DNA of 64,000 nucleotides. Source: Mortierella alpina. Taxonomy: Eukaryota > Mortierellomycota > Mortierellomycetes > Mortierellales > Mortierellaceae. The first letter of the stretch is position 1. The number at the start of each line of letters is the position of its first letter. Positions 10,914 through 24,521 of this stretch are shown one piece after another. Where the stretch lies: contig JANATF010000010.1 of assembly GCA_029449245.1 (NCBI GenBank), positions 744,001 to 808,000 of the forward strand, read 5' to 3'. The notes beneath the pieces were generated by a model that was not told where the DNA came from, searched no databases, and saw only the letters and a program-made list of their open reading frames with translations. The position numbers were made by a program, and so were the translations under genes.

Positions 10914-12828
10914 GAGTTCCTACACTTTTTACCTTGCCGCACAGCGCAAGGTTTCTGTTTTGTACTTTTGCTTCTTTCACCCATCGTTTCCTTCATTCCT
11001 CTTGTCTGTTCGCTGTCTCGTCCACTTCATTACGTTTCCTTGACTAGACTTGTCTTTACTTTTCGTTTTCTTACACCTCACTGCTAATATGGTTGCACCC
11101 TTCCATTTAGTACGATGATACGAATACCGCGCTTGTCGCCTGATTCATGACCCAAGTTTGAGGAGATGTTCCCCTTCCTCCTGCCTGTTCTCTCCCTCGC
11201 TCGCTCGCTTCTTTTCCCTGCTTTCTCTTGAGATATTCCTTTCTTTATATGAACGTCACTGCTGCCAGTTGCACCTTTCCTCAGTACAGATGCAATATGT
11301 ATGCTCCATCTCGAGAATACTGGCACAATGCCTTTCGGTTGGTCATCATAATCCGTAGACAGCGCGCAGTTCATGTTTCGGTTGTTTTAGAGCTACAGGG
11401 TCAGACATGAGCAAGGAATCCTCTCCACATTTTCTCCAAAACTCAAAGAAGGTGCAGAGGCAAATGAACAAGTTTTTTAGCTCGCTATGCATGACCCGGG
11501 TCGTTGGTCCCTGTCCCAGAAAGAGGTCCGAGGATTCCATGTCTTGTCCCTGCATCCCAACTTGTTGGGTTTCGCAGCTAAGCTTCCTCGGCGCTTGATT
11601 GGTCGGGGCGCCCCCTTTTGTGTACCCAGGTTTTCCTGTGTAAGGACGGAGGACGACAGAGCGAGATCGACCACGGCAGCATGGAAAGAGGGTCAGGTTC
11701 GTCGTGGGACGTGCACATGTGCGCAATCGTACAGCACACCCTACCGTCTTGTCGGAGGACAGATATCGGCCGTGTCCAGGAGCAGAAAACGTGCCTGGTC
11801 CCACCTTGTATGCAAGTGCGCACTTGATACCTGAACGGACGCACTTCTTTTGCCTGCGCGACCCCGTCAAAGACATCTTCAAAGTCTTCAAAGGTATACA
11901 AAAGGATTGACATGATTCTTTTTCCTTTCATTCCAAACATCCTCCCATTCCATCTCTGCATATTCCGGACCCACATCGTCCTTCTCTTCTGTTCCTTTGC
12001 TCTTCCCTTAATCAAATGTAAGCTAATCTACTGCGAACGAGGAATTCGGACGGGTGACCGCGCTGCCTCCCACTGTCACAAGACAAAGGCCAGCCGCGGC
12101 TAGGTCCTCCCTACATGATTATACTTGCCCCGTTTTTTTATTGCGCCTCAGCGGTCCTCGCATTCAGTCAGATTCAGAAAGGATGTCAATCGCGCAAGGA
12201 CAGTTGAGCCTCAACGGACCAGAGTTTGTATTCTGGCAAGGAACAACGTGCCAGTTTTTGTGAGAGAGCATGGCAGAGGGAGAAGACCGCGTGTGCGATA
12301 TGTAGGAAATTGGGTGTGCTTATAGTTGGCGCACTACATGACATCAATGACAGGACCTGACAGTGCTCTATGCCCGCAGTGGTGACCAAGGCGCTGGATG
12401 ATGGGTCTTGCCTGTCGCACTGGCATACCCAGCAAAATATGAAAAACAAAGTTGTGCGGTCATTTCGCTTCGTTCATTCGAGCGCATATATATTTTTTTC
12501 CCACTGTCCAGTCTCGCTCTCTTTTCTCTTCTCTTTCCATCAGTCCATTCCCATTCCCCATTCCCCTTTTCGCCTCTTTTACGAGCATCCTGTCCATCCC
12601 TACAACATCCTGGCCGTCTCTTTGCTCTTGTTGCCTGCTCACGCGCCTTTTTCTTTTTTTTTTTCTGTTTTTTGCTCTCCCCACTTCTCGTCCTCGTTCC
12701 CTCTTTCGCTCCCTCACTTTCTTTCTCTCTTCTGTCGTCTCTGTCTCCTTATTTTCAGCAACACTCTCTCAAGGAAGGCTCCAGGTTTTATTAAGCAAGC
12801 CGTCAGTAGTCCATACAGCAGCTCAATC
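10914..12828. other. Long intergenic region, no gene recognised
   Basis: About 1.9 kb between the tRNA and GSK-3. The first 180 bp and the last ~350 bp (12480-12828) are strongly CT-rich; the latter is probably the GSK-3 leader and promoter. The middle (11080-12450) holds overlapping open frames on both strands up to 181 codons, but none has a recognisable domain or coherent splicing. It could hold an unannotated ncRNA; I see no positive evidence. Confidence 0.4.
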
Positions 12829-15385
12829 ATGGCTTCAACGTCTCCCATCAATGGCGTCAAGATCAGTGGTAAAGGAACAGCATCCATCACCTCCACGCTC
12901 TCCGCTCCTTCGTGATTTCGCGAAAGCGGCAATCCACGACTCGTTTTTGCTTTCCGCGTCCTACCTATTCTCAACAAGCGTTATGCTCTCTATTCTCCAT
13001 ATAACGCGTAAACAGGCGAGTCTGATCCTTCAAAGATAATCAAGGTTATGGCCAACGAAGGCAAGTCCGGAGAACCTCATGAGCTCGCCTACACAAACTG
13101 CAAAGTTATCGGAAACGGATCTTTCGGTGTCGTCTTTCAAGCAAAGCTGGTGAGCAACAGTGAGGATGCCGCCATCAAGAAAGTGCTTCAGGACAAGCGC
13201 TTCAAGGTAAATGCCCTACCGCCGCTACTCTGATCGTTGCGCTTCAAACCTCTGCCTCCAAGGGTCGGCAGACTTGAGTGGGGGGTTTTTTTCCATTCTG
13301 ATGAGTCTAATACGCTTTGGGACTTGTTCACCTGGGTATATGTCGTTAGAACCGCGAGCTTCAAATCATGAGACTTGTCTCTCACCCAAACATTGTCGAC
13401 CTCAAAGCGTTCTTTTATTCCAACGGAGAGAAGGTACAGTCTATATGCCGCCACCCTCAACAAGATGGATCTCGGAAACGCCACAGATTTGGAGAATGGG
13501 ATCGTTAACACCCCTTCAACTTGTTTTTTTTTGACTTTTGATAGAAGGACGAAGTCTTCCTGAACCTAGTGTTGGAGTATATTCCCGAGACGGTCTACCG
13601 TGCATCCCGCCACTACTCGAAGATCAAGCAGACAATGCCAATGCTTCAAATCAAGCTGTACATGTACCAGTTGTTCCGGAGTCTGGCCTATATCCACGCG
13701 CTCGGCATCTGCCATCGCGACATCAAGCCCCAGAACTTGCTTCTTAATCCCACGACTGGAATCTTGAAACTATGCGATTTTGGAAGGTAAGGAAAGAAGG
13801 CGAGAGCAGAGAACGGGTGGATGGTTCTATCGCACCAACGCTGGACGGAGAGGGAAATAATTCGGCTAGGAGAGTGATTTTTTTTTTGTGGTTTCGTTTT
13901 CGAGGGCCACGAGCCATGGGTTGCGTGTTGTGTCGTGCGAGCATGGAGGTGCAAGTATGGACTACTGAGAGTGTGAATGTGTGTATGTGCGTGTGTTCAG
14001 CCGCAGGACACTTTTTTTTTATCCTCTTTCTCCGCTCATATTTTGTGATGCCACATGATCTGGCTGGGATTGAAGTTGTGGTCTGCCCACTGTCATTGGC
14101 AGAGGGCGGAGCGAGGGGACGATGAGATTTGGCCAGAAGAGCGAGATGGGTGATGTGCAGCGAGGAGGGGCGACACAGGGACAAGCACCAAGCGAGCCAC
14201 AGGGCGACGAAAGGGGGTCTCGTCCTGTGCCCCGCTGTCTCTCTCATTTTTTCACCTCTGTTCTGGCGGGGACTGCAAACAGATTTCAAACCCCACTCGT
14301 CCCCCTCCAAAATCGCCTTGCGGACAGCCGGAGAGAGAGCCGAGAGAGTGCGAGACTGTTGTGCGAGCGCTGTATCGGACGCTGCTTGTTTTTTTGGGTG
14401 CGAGATTTTGTTTTGTTTGTGTCACCTGCCCGCGCATCCATTTCCCATAGCCCGCTCTTTCCAGCTGTCATTTTTTTCAAGTAGCGCTCACTAATGACCA
14501 CTCTATTTGTTGCCTAATGCCACTTAGTGCAAAGATCTTGGTTGCCGGAGAGCCAAACGTGTCCTACATCTGCTCACGCTACTACCGCGCGCCAGAGTTG
14601 ATCTTTGGCGCAACCAACTACACGACTAACATCGGTACGTGCAGTTGCCCTGTTGACGTTTTTATCCGCCTTGCTGTTACTGCCTTGCTGTTGATTTTAC
14701 CGCGTCTTTGTACTGACTCGGTCTATATCGCCACATTCGGGATGCTGTAGATGTTTGGTCAACGGGATGTGTCATGGCCGAACTCATGCTTGGACAGCCC
14801 CTCTTCCCAGGAGAAAGCGGAATCGATCAGCTTGTAGAAATCATCAAGGTCTTGGGAACGCCAACAAGGGAACAGATCAAAACAATGAACCCCAACTACA
14901 TGGAGCACAAGTTCCCTCAGATCAAACCTCACCCGTTCAACAAGATCTTCCGCTCGAGGACGCCACCTGAGGCTTTGGAGCTCATTGCTCGTCTGCTGGA
15001 ATACACGCCCTCTCGACGATTCACGCCCATTGAGGCTATGATCCATCCGTTCTTTGACGAGCTCAGGAATCCCGAGACGAGATTGCCTAACGGAAAGGAT
15101 CTGCCACCCCTGTTCAACTTTACGCCTCTGGGTATGAGCTCTTTTCAGTCATCATATAGCTTATTTCTGAAACTGAAACCGAGAAGATCGGATGGTGTCT
15201 GTATGCTAATCACCGACTCTTTTTTCATTGTTAACACTGCATCTCTTTCAGAACTTTCGATCCGTCCCGACCTGATTCCAATGCTGGTACCTCGTCATGC
15301 TGAGGCCGAGTTGAGCTCGCGCGGTATTGACATCCATAACTTTGTGCCCGTTCCTGCCAGCGCAACCCGGATCTCTCTGGATTAA
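12829..15385 (+). CDS. GSK3: Glycogen synthase kinase 3 (CMGC Ser/Thr kinase), 7 exons
   Basis: Model: join(12829..12868,13016..13206,13350..13433,13545..13786,14528..14634,14751..15131,15252..15385), 392 aa, all GT-AG and in phase. Kinase motifs in order: [10 protein letters not shown] glycine loop (residues 44-53), Lys68 in [18 protein letters not shown] catalytic loop, DFGSAK, then [16 protein letters not shown], where the Tyr before IC is the activating phosphotyrosine of GSK-3. The C-lobe has [21 protein letters not shown] and a typical [10 protein letters not shown] end. The kinase acts in cytosol and nucleus on primed S/T-x-x-x-pS sites; in fungi (Mck1/Rim11/Skp1 group) it links stress, morphogenesis and development. 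The fourth intron is 741 nt, far longer than the others, and splits the Ser codon of DFGS. Confidence 0.97.
13787..14527 (+). other. Long (741 nt) intron in the GSK-3 kinase core
   Basis: GTAAGG donor and CACTTAG acceptor, splitting the AG|T codon of the DFGS motif. All other introns of the gene are 100-150 nt. The sequence is rich in G/A runs in its first half and CT runs near the end. A 188-codon open frame lies on the opposite strand, without any recognisable domain. It may hold a regulatory element or a nested ncRNA, which is inference only. Confidence 0.7.
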
Positions 15386-16318
15386 TTGACTTCGTGCCTG
15401 ACGGCTTATTCGTGTTCGCTCCTTCATCGTCTGCCCTAGCCTCATGTCTACTTCGCATTCGCGGGGTCTTGCCATAGGCCCTTTCTACATTTTCCAATCC
15501 TGCTGTCCAGTTTTTTTCTTGTACTGCTGTGTTTTATTAACTGCCACGGCACACGCTGCGTGCAGTTTTTTTTTCTTTGTCGTTTTGTCTATTCGTTGTA
15601 TTTTTTCAAGGTGTTGAAAGTGAGGGTCGCAGGTTGGACAGTAAAATCCGGTAGAGATGGAGATCCTCGAAGTTGGAGCTCTGAACGAGAGCCACCATAC
15701 TAAAAAGAATAAAAAAAAAAAAAAAAAAAACTGCGACGAGTTATACACTCAAGCACGTCCAGGGCACAATGATGTTGCAGCACGGAGGCACTCCCAGACT
15801 CTTGCGCTTGATGCCAGACAGAGAGCGCAGGCTTTTGCGCACTGTCAGAGTAAAGCTATCATTCATTTCACTTGAACTTTGCCCAAGGCTCGCCCGTGCT
15901 TCACAAAACGGTGGCTTTGCTCAGGCACGACTACTTTTTTTCTCAAGCTCCTTCAACTCCCCATTGCCTTGCACCCCGTTCCCTTTCTGCTCCTCCTTGA
16001 ATCACTCCCAGCTCGCACTCTCAGGCTGTGCGTGGTCCTCTCTTCTCTGCTCGCTTCCTCTCCTCATCGTGGGTTCTGTTCCGTCTCTCTCGCCATTTCT
16101 CTCGCTCTCTCGCTTCCTCGTTTCCCTCTGCAGCGCATTTTATCGGCGTGTCTCCCGTGCCAACCCAAACTACACTAGCCATTGGTCAAACTCACCGCTT
16201 TGCTCGCCTGACAAGCCAGGCCTCGTTGTACCTACCCGTGCAAGAGTGGGAGCAGGAGAGGTACCCGTGAACCAAAGCTATCCCTCCTTCACCCAGAGCT
16301 GACGACCACACCAGCGAC
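15386..16318. other. Intergenic: GSK-3 3' UTR and taxilin leader
   Basis: Contains a 20-A run at 15711-15730 and a CT-rich leader from about 15910 to 16180. No gene is recognised; open frames in the CT-rich part are compositional. Confidence 0.4.
15711..15730 (+). repeat. Poly-A tract (20 A)
   Basis: Uninterrupted A run preceded by TAAAAAGAAT. Probably a mononucleotide microsatellite; no target-site duplication or retroelement remnant is visible upstream. Confidence 0.8.
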
Positions 16319-19307
16319 ATGAGCACGAGGCAGTGGGAGGCGACATTGCCCACCACCGCTGTCAAAGACCTCTTGTGCTCGCGCCCGTCACCATCGCGGG
16401 CGCTTCCTCTGCAGCATCGTCAGAAGTCCTCTGCAGATCAGCCTAGCACCAGCATGGAGGATCATTCATCAAGCATTGCGCATGTAAGCAATCCGACTGG
16501 ACATAACTTGGACGGAATGCGGGATCTGGAGGATTCGGACCTAGAAGCGACTTTCCGAGCCATGCGTCTGACTTCAACAGAAGAAGCCCTTGCCGCGCTC
16601 GAGACTGAGGATGCATCTCGGAGAAGCGGAGCAGGTAGCAGAACTCTCTCGACCTCGTCTTCTTCTTCCCCTACGTTCTCCAGTGCGGACTCTTCAGCCT
16701 TGTCCGCCCACGCCAACGAACCCAGCCCTATGGGTGCCGGTGCATCGCCCAAGAAGTCGAAGCGGGTTTTAAGCCAGTTGGATGTCAACGAGCTGATCCA
16801 AATGAAAATATCCCAACTCGAGACTGCCACGACCACTGAGGAGGATGAAGAGAAGGCTGTTGGTAAGAACGGTGATTGTGCTAAAGGCTCAGGATATTTG
16901 TGCGAGAAGGATCGAATGTATCAGCGTTCTGGAGAGCTGATCCCATCTCTTCTGAAATGAATAGCGAAGGCGATGAAAAAGATTCACAAGGAGATATCTC
17001 AGGTCGTGAACGGGCAGGAGGACCACTTGGGAAAGGCTACCTTTATGCAACGGAAGTATCTCGAAATGGTGAGTTGAAGGGCCAACATGTTATGTGCCGC
17101 CTCATATGACGATCGGGATACCATCTGATAACCCTCTTTTCTCGCTTATGTGCTTCTCGCCTTAGTTCCAAGATATGCGCAAACAGGAAAGGGATCAGCA
17201 GAAACTCAAAAAGAAACTGGAGCTTTTGCAGCGGGAACGGGATTTGTTTTATCGGGAGAAGGAGCGTTTGCAAAAGGGAAACGATCTGTTGGTGGCAGAA
17301 AGGAACCAACTTCTGGAGGAGCGCCAAGGAGGTATGCAAGTGGAATGTATGCCTGTTGACCGTTTGCCTTCCAGTCATCAAGTCTTCATTACGGACATGG
17401 ATTGACGCATTTGTGTGCCCTTTTCTTTGGCATTGATAGATAAAATCAGCTTGACAAAGTCATCCAATCTATGCAAGAAGCTGGAGGACCTTTGCCGACA
17501 ATTCCACAGGGAGAACCGGCGGATAAAGGTACACCTTGTAGCTATTTTCTTTTGATGTTCAGGTTATTGCCTGCATATCCTTCTCTACTGACCCAGTTCA
17601 ACATTCTAGGAAGAGGTCCATCAACGCACTAATCAAATATCAGGGACCTTTGAAAAGGCTATTGTCGAGTTTAAGGACAAGGTTGAGCATGACATTGCAG
17701 AGAAGCAGCGCCTTATCGACGAGAACGACACTATGTAAGCTCAGCACAAGCTCTCTTGACAGGTTAATCAGTGTAAATACTGGTGCAATGGTGGTGTTTA
17801 CTGACGTGTCACGCCCTTTCCACAACCTAGGCTTCGCGATAAGTTTCAAGGATTTCTTGAGCAGTATGATGTGCGCGAAAAACATTTCAACTCGGTCGTC
17901 AAGTCAAAGGATTTGGAGCTACAGCTTGCTCAAGCTAAATTAGAGCAGCAGAAACAAATTGCTCGGCAAGAGGCAGCCAAAGTCGAGTTGCTCAAATCTC
18001 AGCTGAACGCTTTCTCCAAGACGGAGGCTGAACTCAGGAAGCAGCTGAACATTTACGTTGAAAAGTTCAAGCAGGTGGAGGAAACTCTGAACAAAAGTAA
18101 CTCGTTGTTCCAGACGTTTCGCAAAGAGATGGAAGCCATGTCAAAGAAAGGAAGCAGTCTGGAGAAGGTGAATCTAGCGATCCGGGCGAAATGCGATACT
18201 ATGAACAGGAATATTCTGGAAATGGCGGAAGAGGTATGGCCCCAGTTTGCGAAATCATGCCGCTACCTCACCTTAGTGGTGTTTTTTATCTTAACAACCT
18301 CCAATTTCAATTTGTTTTGTATTTTATAGCGCACTAAGCATCAATATGCCTTAGAAGCTGCGGACAAGAAGCGGATCAAATTGGAGACCCTTTGCCGAGC
18401 GCTTCACGCGGAAAAGAACGCCGCTCGCAGGAGCCTGGACATTTATGAGGCACGATATCCCGAGTTGGCGGTAGCGATACAAAATGGGGTGGAGAACGGA
18501 CAACCGTTTGAGGACACATGGAAGTCCAAATCTGAGAGCAGTCTGACAAGGACATTTTTGCAATGTGGGCTCGGGCGTGTAACACCGGGGGCCATGAACG
18601 TAGCGACGACAGGACCGACGCTCTCTGTGCAGAATGGTGGGGTCAAGCAGAGCAAACTGGGCAGCCGTCGGGCATCGATAACGTCAGGAAAGCTGCGACA
18701 GAAGCAAAAGCAGCAGCACCTCCAAATGCTTCTACAGCGTTGCGAGCACCCGGCTACGGGAGCGACGAATTTGTCAAATGGCGTTCAGCGACTGGAAGAG
18801 GGAGCCATCATCGATAATTCTGGATCTCGAAGACACGACAGCAACAGTGGAGGCAGTGTCGAAGAATGTGAATTCCATATCACAGACCAACAAGATATCC
18901 ACGGGAACATGACCGTGCAAAGCACAGTACAGGAAGTTTCTTTAGCGCAGGCGCATCAAGAGGCGGAAAAGACGAAGCAGGAGAGTGCCTCAATTTCTCC
19001 ACCATTTGGCCACGATCCTCCGCCGACAGTGGACTCTTGTCCATCGGAGAAGAACATCAGCGCCATTGATGTTGCAAAAGGTGCCAGCACACAGAAGAAA
19101 TCCAAGCGGAAGGGAGAGGTGAGACGAATCCAAGGACGCGACAAAGATACCAGCAATGCCCCGATCGACGCCCGAAGCCAGCTTGGCGATTTACTATCGT
19201 CGGTACCGCCCTCATCCGCCTCTCTGGGAGTAGTCTCGCGCCATGCACAGGCGCAGGAGGAATATGGACTGGTGCACATGGCTGTAAATATGGCTAGTGC
19301 AACTTAG
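16319..19307 (+). CDS. Taxilin-family coiled-coil protein, 7 exons
   Basis: Model: join(16319..16862,16965..17068,17166..17331,17440..17528,17610..17734,17831..18233,18330..19307), 802 aa, all phases fitting. Residues 1-150 are Ser-rich and disordered. From about 160 to 520 there is a continuous charged coiled coil with the taxilin hallmarks LTKSSNLCKKLEDLCRQ, NRRIKEE, LREKHF-like YDVREKHF, FKQVEETLNKSNSLF, FRKEMEAMSKK and LETLCRAL. The C-terminal 280 residues are low-complexity with basic patches. Taxilins bind free syntaxins and the nascent polypeptide-associated complex in animals, pointing to vesicle traffic. The fungal role is inferred. The unusual length comes from the disordered ends; the animal proteins are around 500-550 aa. 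Confidence 0.9.
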
Positions 19308-19648
19308 CCTCACGGAAAAATGCACTCTGGCCTAGCCCCACGCAGCCTATGCATCTGAGCAATACGACTCCATAAATTGCCCCGAAGAATGAGGATGAAC
19401 GAAGAATGCGGATGAGGATGGGGATGAGGATGGGGGAATGGGGATGAGGAAGCGAAGGAGAAAGAAGGCGACGTGTTAGTCTGTCGCCCTTGTTGCAGAT
19501 TGTCCCGCGGGTGTTCCTTACAGGGTTCCGTCCCGCTGTGTGTGTTGGCATTCGCCTTGCTTTGAAAGTGTGTCCCACAGGGGTGAGATTGCAAACGTTG
19601 TTCATCCCATCTGTCCGCCTCTGCTCTGCTTCTTTTCCCCTGTGCATT

Positions 19649-19710
19649 GCCATTTGCCATTTGCCATTTGCCATTTACCATTGCCATTTGCCATTGCCAT
19701 TGCCATTGCT
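19649..19710 (+). repeat. GCCATT(T) minisatellite
   Basis: About nine tandem copies of GCCATT or GCCATTT, one altered to ACCATT, about 360 bp upstream of the NDR kinase start codon. Such GCCAT arrays could be unstable length polymorphisms or a cluster of YY1-like GCCAT sites; the latter is speculation. Confidence 0.85.
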
Positions 19711-19928
19711 GTATCGACTTTTGCCGGTGCTCTCATCCCGCGTTGTGTCGTTCGTTCTTTTGTCTTTCTCGCAATCACATCACCCCCCACACGCACCCCT
19801 CGTCCACCCCCTTCATCTCCTTCCTTTGTCTGACACGCTTATCTGTGTTCTCTCTTCTCTCTTTCTCTCTCTCGCTCGTTTCCCTTTTTCTTTCTCACTT
19901 CTCACTCCCCGTCCTCTCTTCCGCCCCC

Positions 19929-19981
19929 CCTCTCCCTCTATCTCTCTTTCTCTCTTTCTCTCTTTCTCTCTTTCTCACTTT
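19929..19981 (+). repeat. CT/CTTT microsatellite in kinase leader
   Basis: Nearly pure pyrimidine, built of repeated TCTCTTTC units, about 90 bp before the start codon. Typical of strong fungal promoters and leaders, but longer and more regular than elsewhere in the window. Confidence 0.75.
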
Positions 19982-20073
19982 CATTCGACTCCCATCCTAC
20001 AACCCTCCAATCCATCTCGGCTTTGCTAATTGATTTGGGAGCCAATAAAAATAGCGCAATCGACAGCACAGCG

Positions 20074-22608
<2,535 letters not shown>

Positions 22609-23537
22609 AATGCACTTCATTTTTTGAGTCCATCTTTTAAATCTGTAAGGCGTAGAGTAAAGAGGGCCGTTTCTTTCTTTTCTTTTCGCTTTCTGCGGAT
22701 GAGAAGCATTGATGGGTATTATTGTATGGGTATGTGGAGAGGAGGAAGAAAAATGATGAGCACGATGTTATAATATGAGCGGAGGATGAAGGACGATAGG
22801 AGGAAGGGGGGCCGGACCAGAAAAAGCCATGCTAGACTAAGTCTAGCCTGCCCTCCCTCCTCCACTGCTCTCGCTCCGCTTGACCTCCGCCACACCTTTC
22901 ATATTTATTCTACTGTGTCCATACAGTAGTAGTATAGCGCTTGAGAGAAATAGACGAGAAAAGAGAGTTCTCTCTCTCTCTTTCGATTGTTCTCCTCAAA
23001 CGAGAGCCGTGAACGTAAAAAAAAAAAAAAATGAGTTTACGACTGACGAGAGCAAAGCCTGGCAGATACAATTTTTTTTTTTCGTGACCACAATGGTCGC
23101 GCCAATAGTGGAACGACTGGGCGGAGATTTACAACAGGATATTGCGATTGTTCATTTCAAAATGTATTGCAGGGGTGGTAGCACGAGCAAATTGACACAG
23201 GCATCCAAAAATATGTGATCGAGAACTAGAGATGAGAGTGGGAGAAGGAATTTCCCTGGGAGAGAGAAGAGACAAACAGAGAGGGGGTGAAAACTGGCGT
23301 CAGGGCGAGACCAAGACTGATAAGAGTGAGTGTGTGAGAGCAAGCGCCCAGCAGGCACAGAACTTTGGCCCACAGGTGAGATAACGAGGCGATCTTGTCT
23401 CGAAGTACTTCAATATTTCACTGTCCGAGCTGGCCCCCGCTCACCTCTTTTTTTTTGAAGGACGGACTTGAAGGGAAGGGATACAGTGTCTACAGTAGTT
23501 TACTTTTTATTTCAGGAGAGAGACGGATGGGCAAAAC
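22609..23537. other. Intergenic between convergent genes, no gene recognised
   Basis: 3' flanks of the NDR kinase (+) and the membrane protein (-). Contains A runs at about 23018 and T runs at about 23071 and 23451. No coherent coding signal. Confidence 0.4.
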
Positions 23538-24521
23538 CTAATACTGGTAATCGTTCGAGTCATGCTGGTGCCTGGGCCGTCCGAAAGGTGAGGGCGACTG
23601 ACTTGGGTGATGATGATTGACGCGAGGACTGCGACCGCCCATAGATGGGGTCAGAGTAGGGGAGAGTGGGCCCGGTGTTGCAGCCGAGGTATAGGACGGC
23701 GCAGAGGTGAGTTGTGAAGGTGGGTAAGGCGAGGTGGGGGGTGCATCCATGTGTGGGTTGAACATCTCATACTCGTCCATGACTTTGCGTTGCTGTTGCT
23801 CGACGTACCGCTTGCGTTCTGCAACACTGCTAGGCCCGTACTTTTGACCACTCGTGTCCGAGAGCTCATATTCTACCAGTCCAGGTGTGCGATGGTGGTC
23901 GCCGTAGTAAGGATGGTTCAACGCATCGCTGGCGCTCTTATAGCGAGGGTGACCCGTCTGGTCAAGATCCTGGTCGTCCTCGATATAGACATTAGGTGGT
24001 TGGCGAATGGTAAACGATCTTGCAAGTTTGGCGCGATCACCTCTGTCTTCCTCTCCACCTGCACCAGCTCCTGCAGATGAGACGTTAGCAGTCTGGTTGT
24101 TCTTGTTGCGACTCCGGGTCTGATGTGAGTTGATGGTGTTGGTGCGAGAGCGGGCTCGGTACCGCTGCATCATCAAGCCCGCCATGGCGAGGACAGCGAC
24201 ACCGGCAACGGTCACTCCAACAATCATGCCGAGGTTGGTCTGGGAGCCTGTACCGCCAGCGGTACTATTGCCTTGATTGAAGTTTGGGTCGTTGGGGCCA
24301 CCTCCGGCGCCGGAGGGCATGGCAGGGTACCCAAAGGGCGCCGTGCCTGTGGGGAGGTTGTAGATGGCTCCGCTGCCGCCGAGAGGATTGGTCCCTGCAG
24401 AGGGATTAAGGGTAGGGAGTATGAAAACGGGGTTGGCCCCAGAGGCGCCCGTTGGGGTTGCAGCGGCCGTCGTCTGTCCGACAGCTTTTGATGCAGTGGA
24501 TGTAGCAGTGGCTGTAGGCAT
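23538..24521 (-). CDS. Single-pass membrane protein, Ser/Thr/Gly-rich ectodomain
   Basis: One exon, 327 aa, ATG at 24521. Residues 1-96 are rich in Thr, Ala, Gly, Pro and Ser with no Cys. One strong hydrophobic helix follows at residues 97-118 (LGMIVGVTVAGVAVLAMAGLMM), then a basic stop-transfer segment (QRYRARSR). The cytoplasmic tail of about 205 residues is rich in Arg, Pro, Ser, His and Tyr. There is no N-terminal signal peptide, so the single helix would act as signal-anchor. This layout resembles fungal Mid2/Wsc-like or opy2-like surface sensors, but lacks their cysteine domain; homology is not claimed. Confidence 0.7.
   Translation of the reverse strand: MPTATATSTASKAVGQTTAAATPTGASGANPVFILPTLNPSAGTNPLGGSGAIYNLPTGTAPFGYPAMPSGAGGGPNDPNFNQGNSTAGGTGSQTNLGMIVGVTVAGVAVLAMAGLMMQRYRARSRTNTINSHQTRSRNKNNQTANVSSAGAGAGGEEDRGDRAKLARSFTIRQPPNVYIEDDQDLDQTGHPRYKSASDALNHPYYGDHHRTPGLVEYELSDTSGQKYGPSSVAERKRYVEQQQRKVMDEYEMFNPHMDAPPTSPYPPSQLTSAPSYTSAATPGPLSPTLTPSMGGRSPRVNHHHPSQSPSPFGRPRHQHDSNDYQY

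Larger units (their letters stand above)
19308..20073. promoter_or_regulatory. Intergenic and leader of the NDR kinase, repeat-rich
   Basis: Holds a GATGAG-type purine repeat (about 19391-19450), the GCCATT array (19649-19710) and a long CT tract (19840-19990) just before the kinase ATG. No gene is seen. Confidence 0.5.

Noticed and set aside
11384-11395. GTTTTAGAGCTA, identical to the start of a Cas9 guide repeat
   Set aside because: A single 12-base match with no repeat array, no spacer pattern and no cas gene; chance is likely in 64 kb of eukaryotic DNA.
11346-11891. 181-codon minus-strand frame in the long intergenic region
   Set aside because: Cys/Arg-rich random-looking sequence without motif; overlapping frames of similar length exist on both strands.
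13744-14310. 188-codon frame antisense to the GSK-3 long intron
   Set aside because: No start context, domain or conservation argument; composition follows the biased intron sequence.
15711-15730. Poly-A tract as the tail of a retroposed gene or SINE
   Set aside because: No Pol III boxes, no coding remnant and no flanking direct repeats were found upstream.
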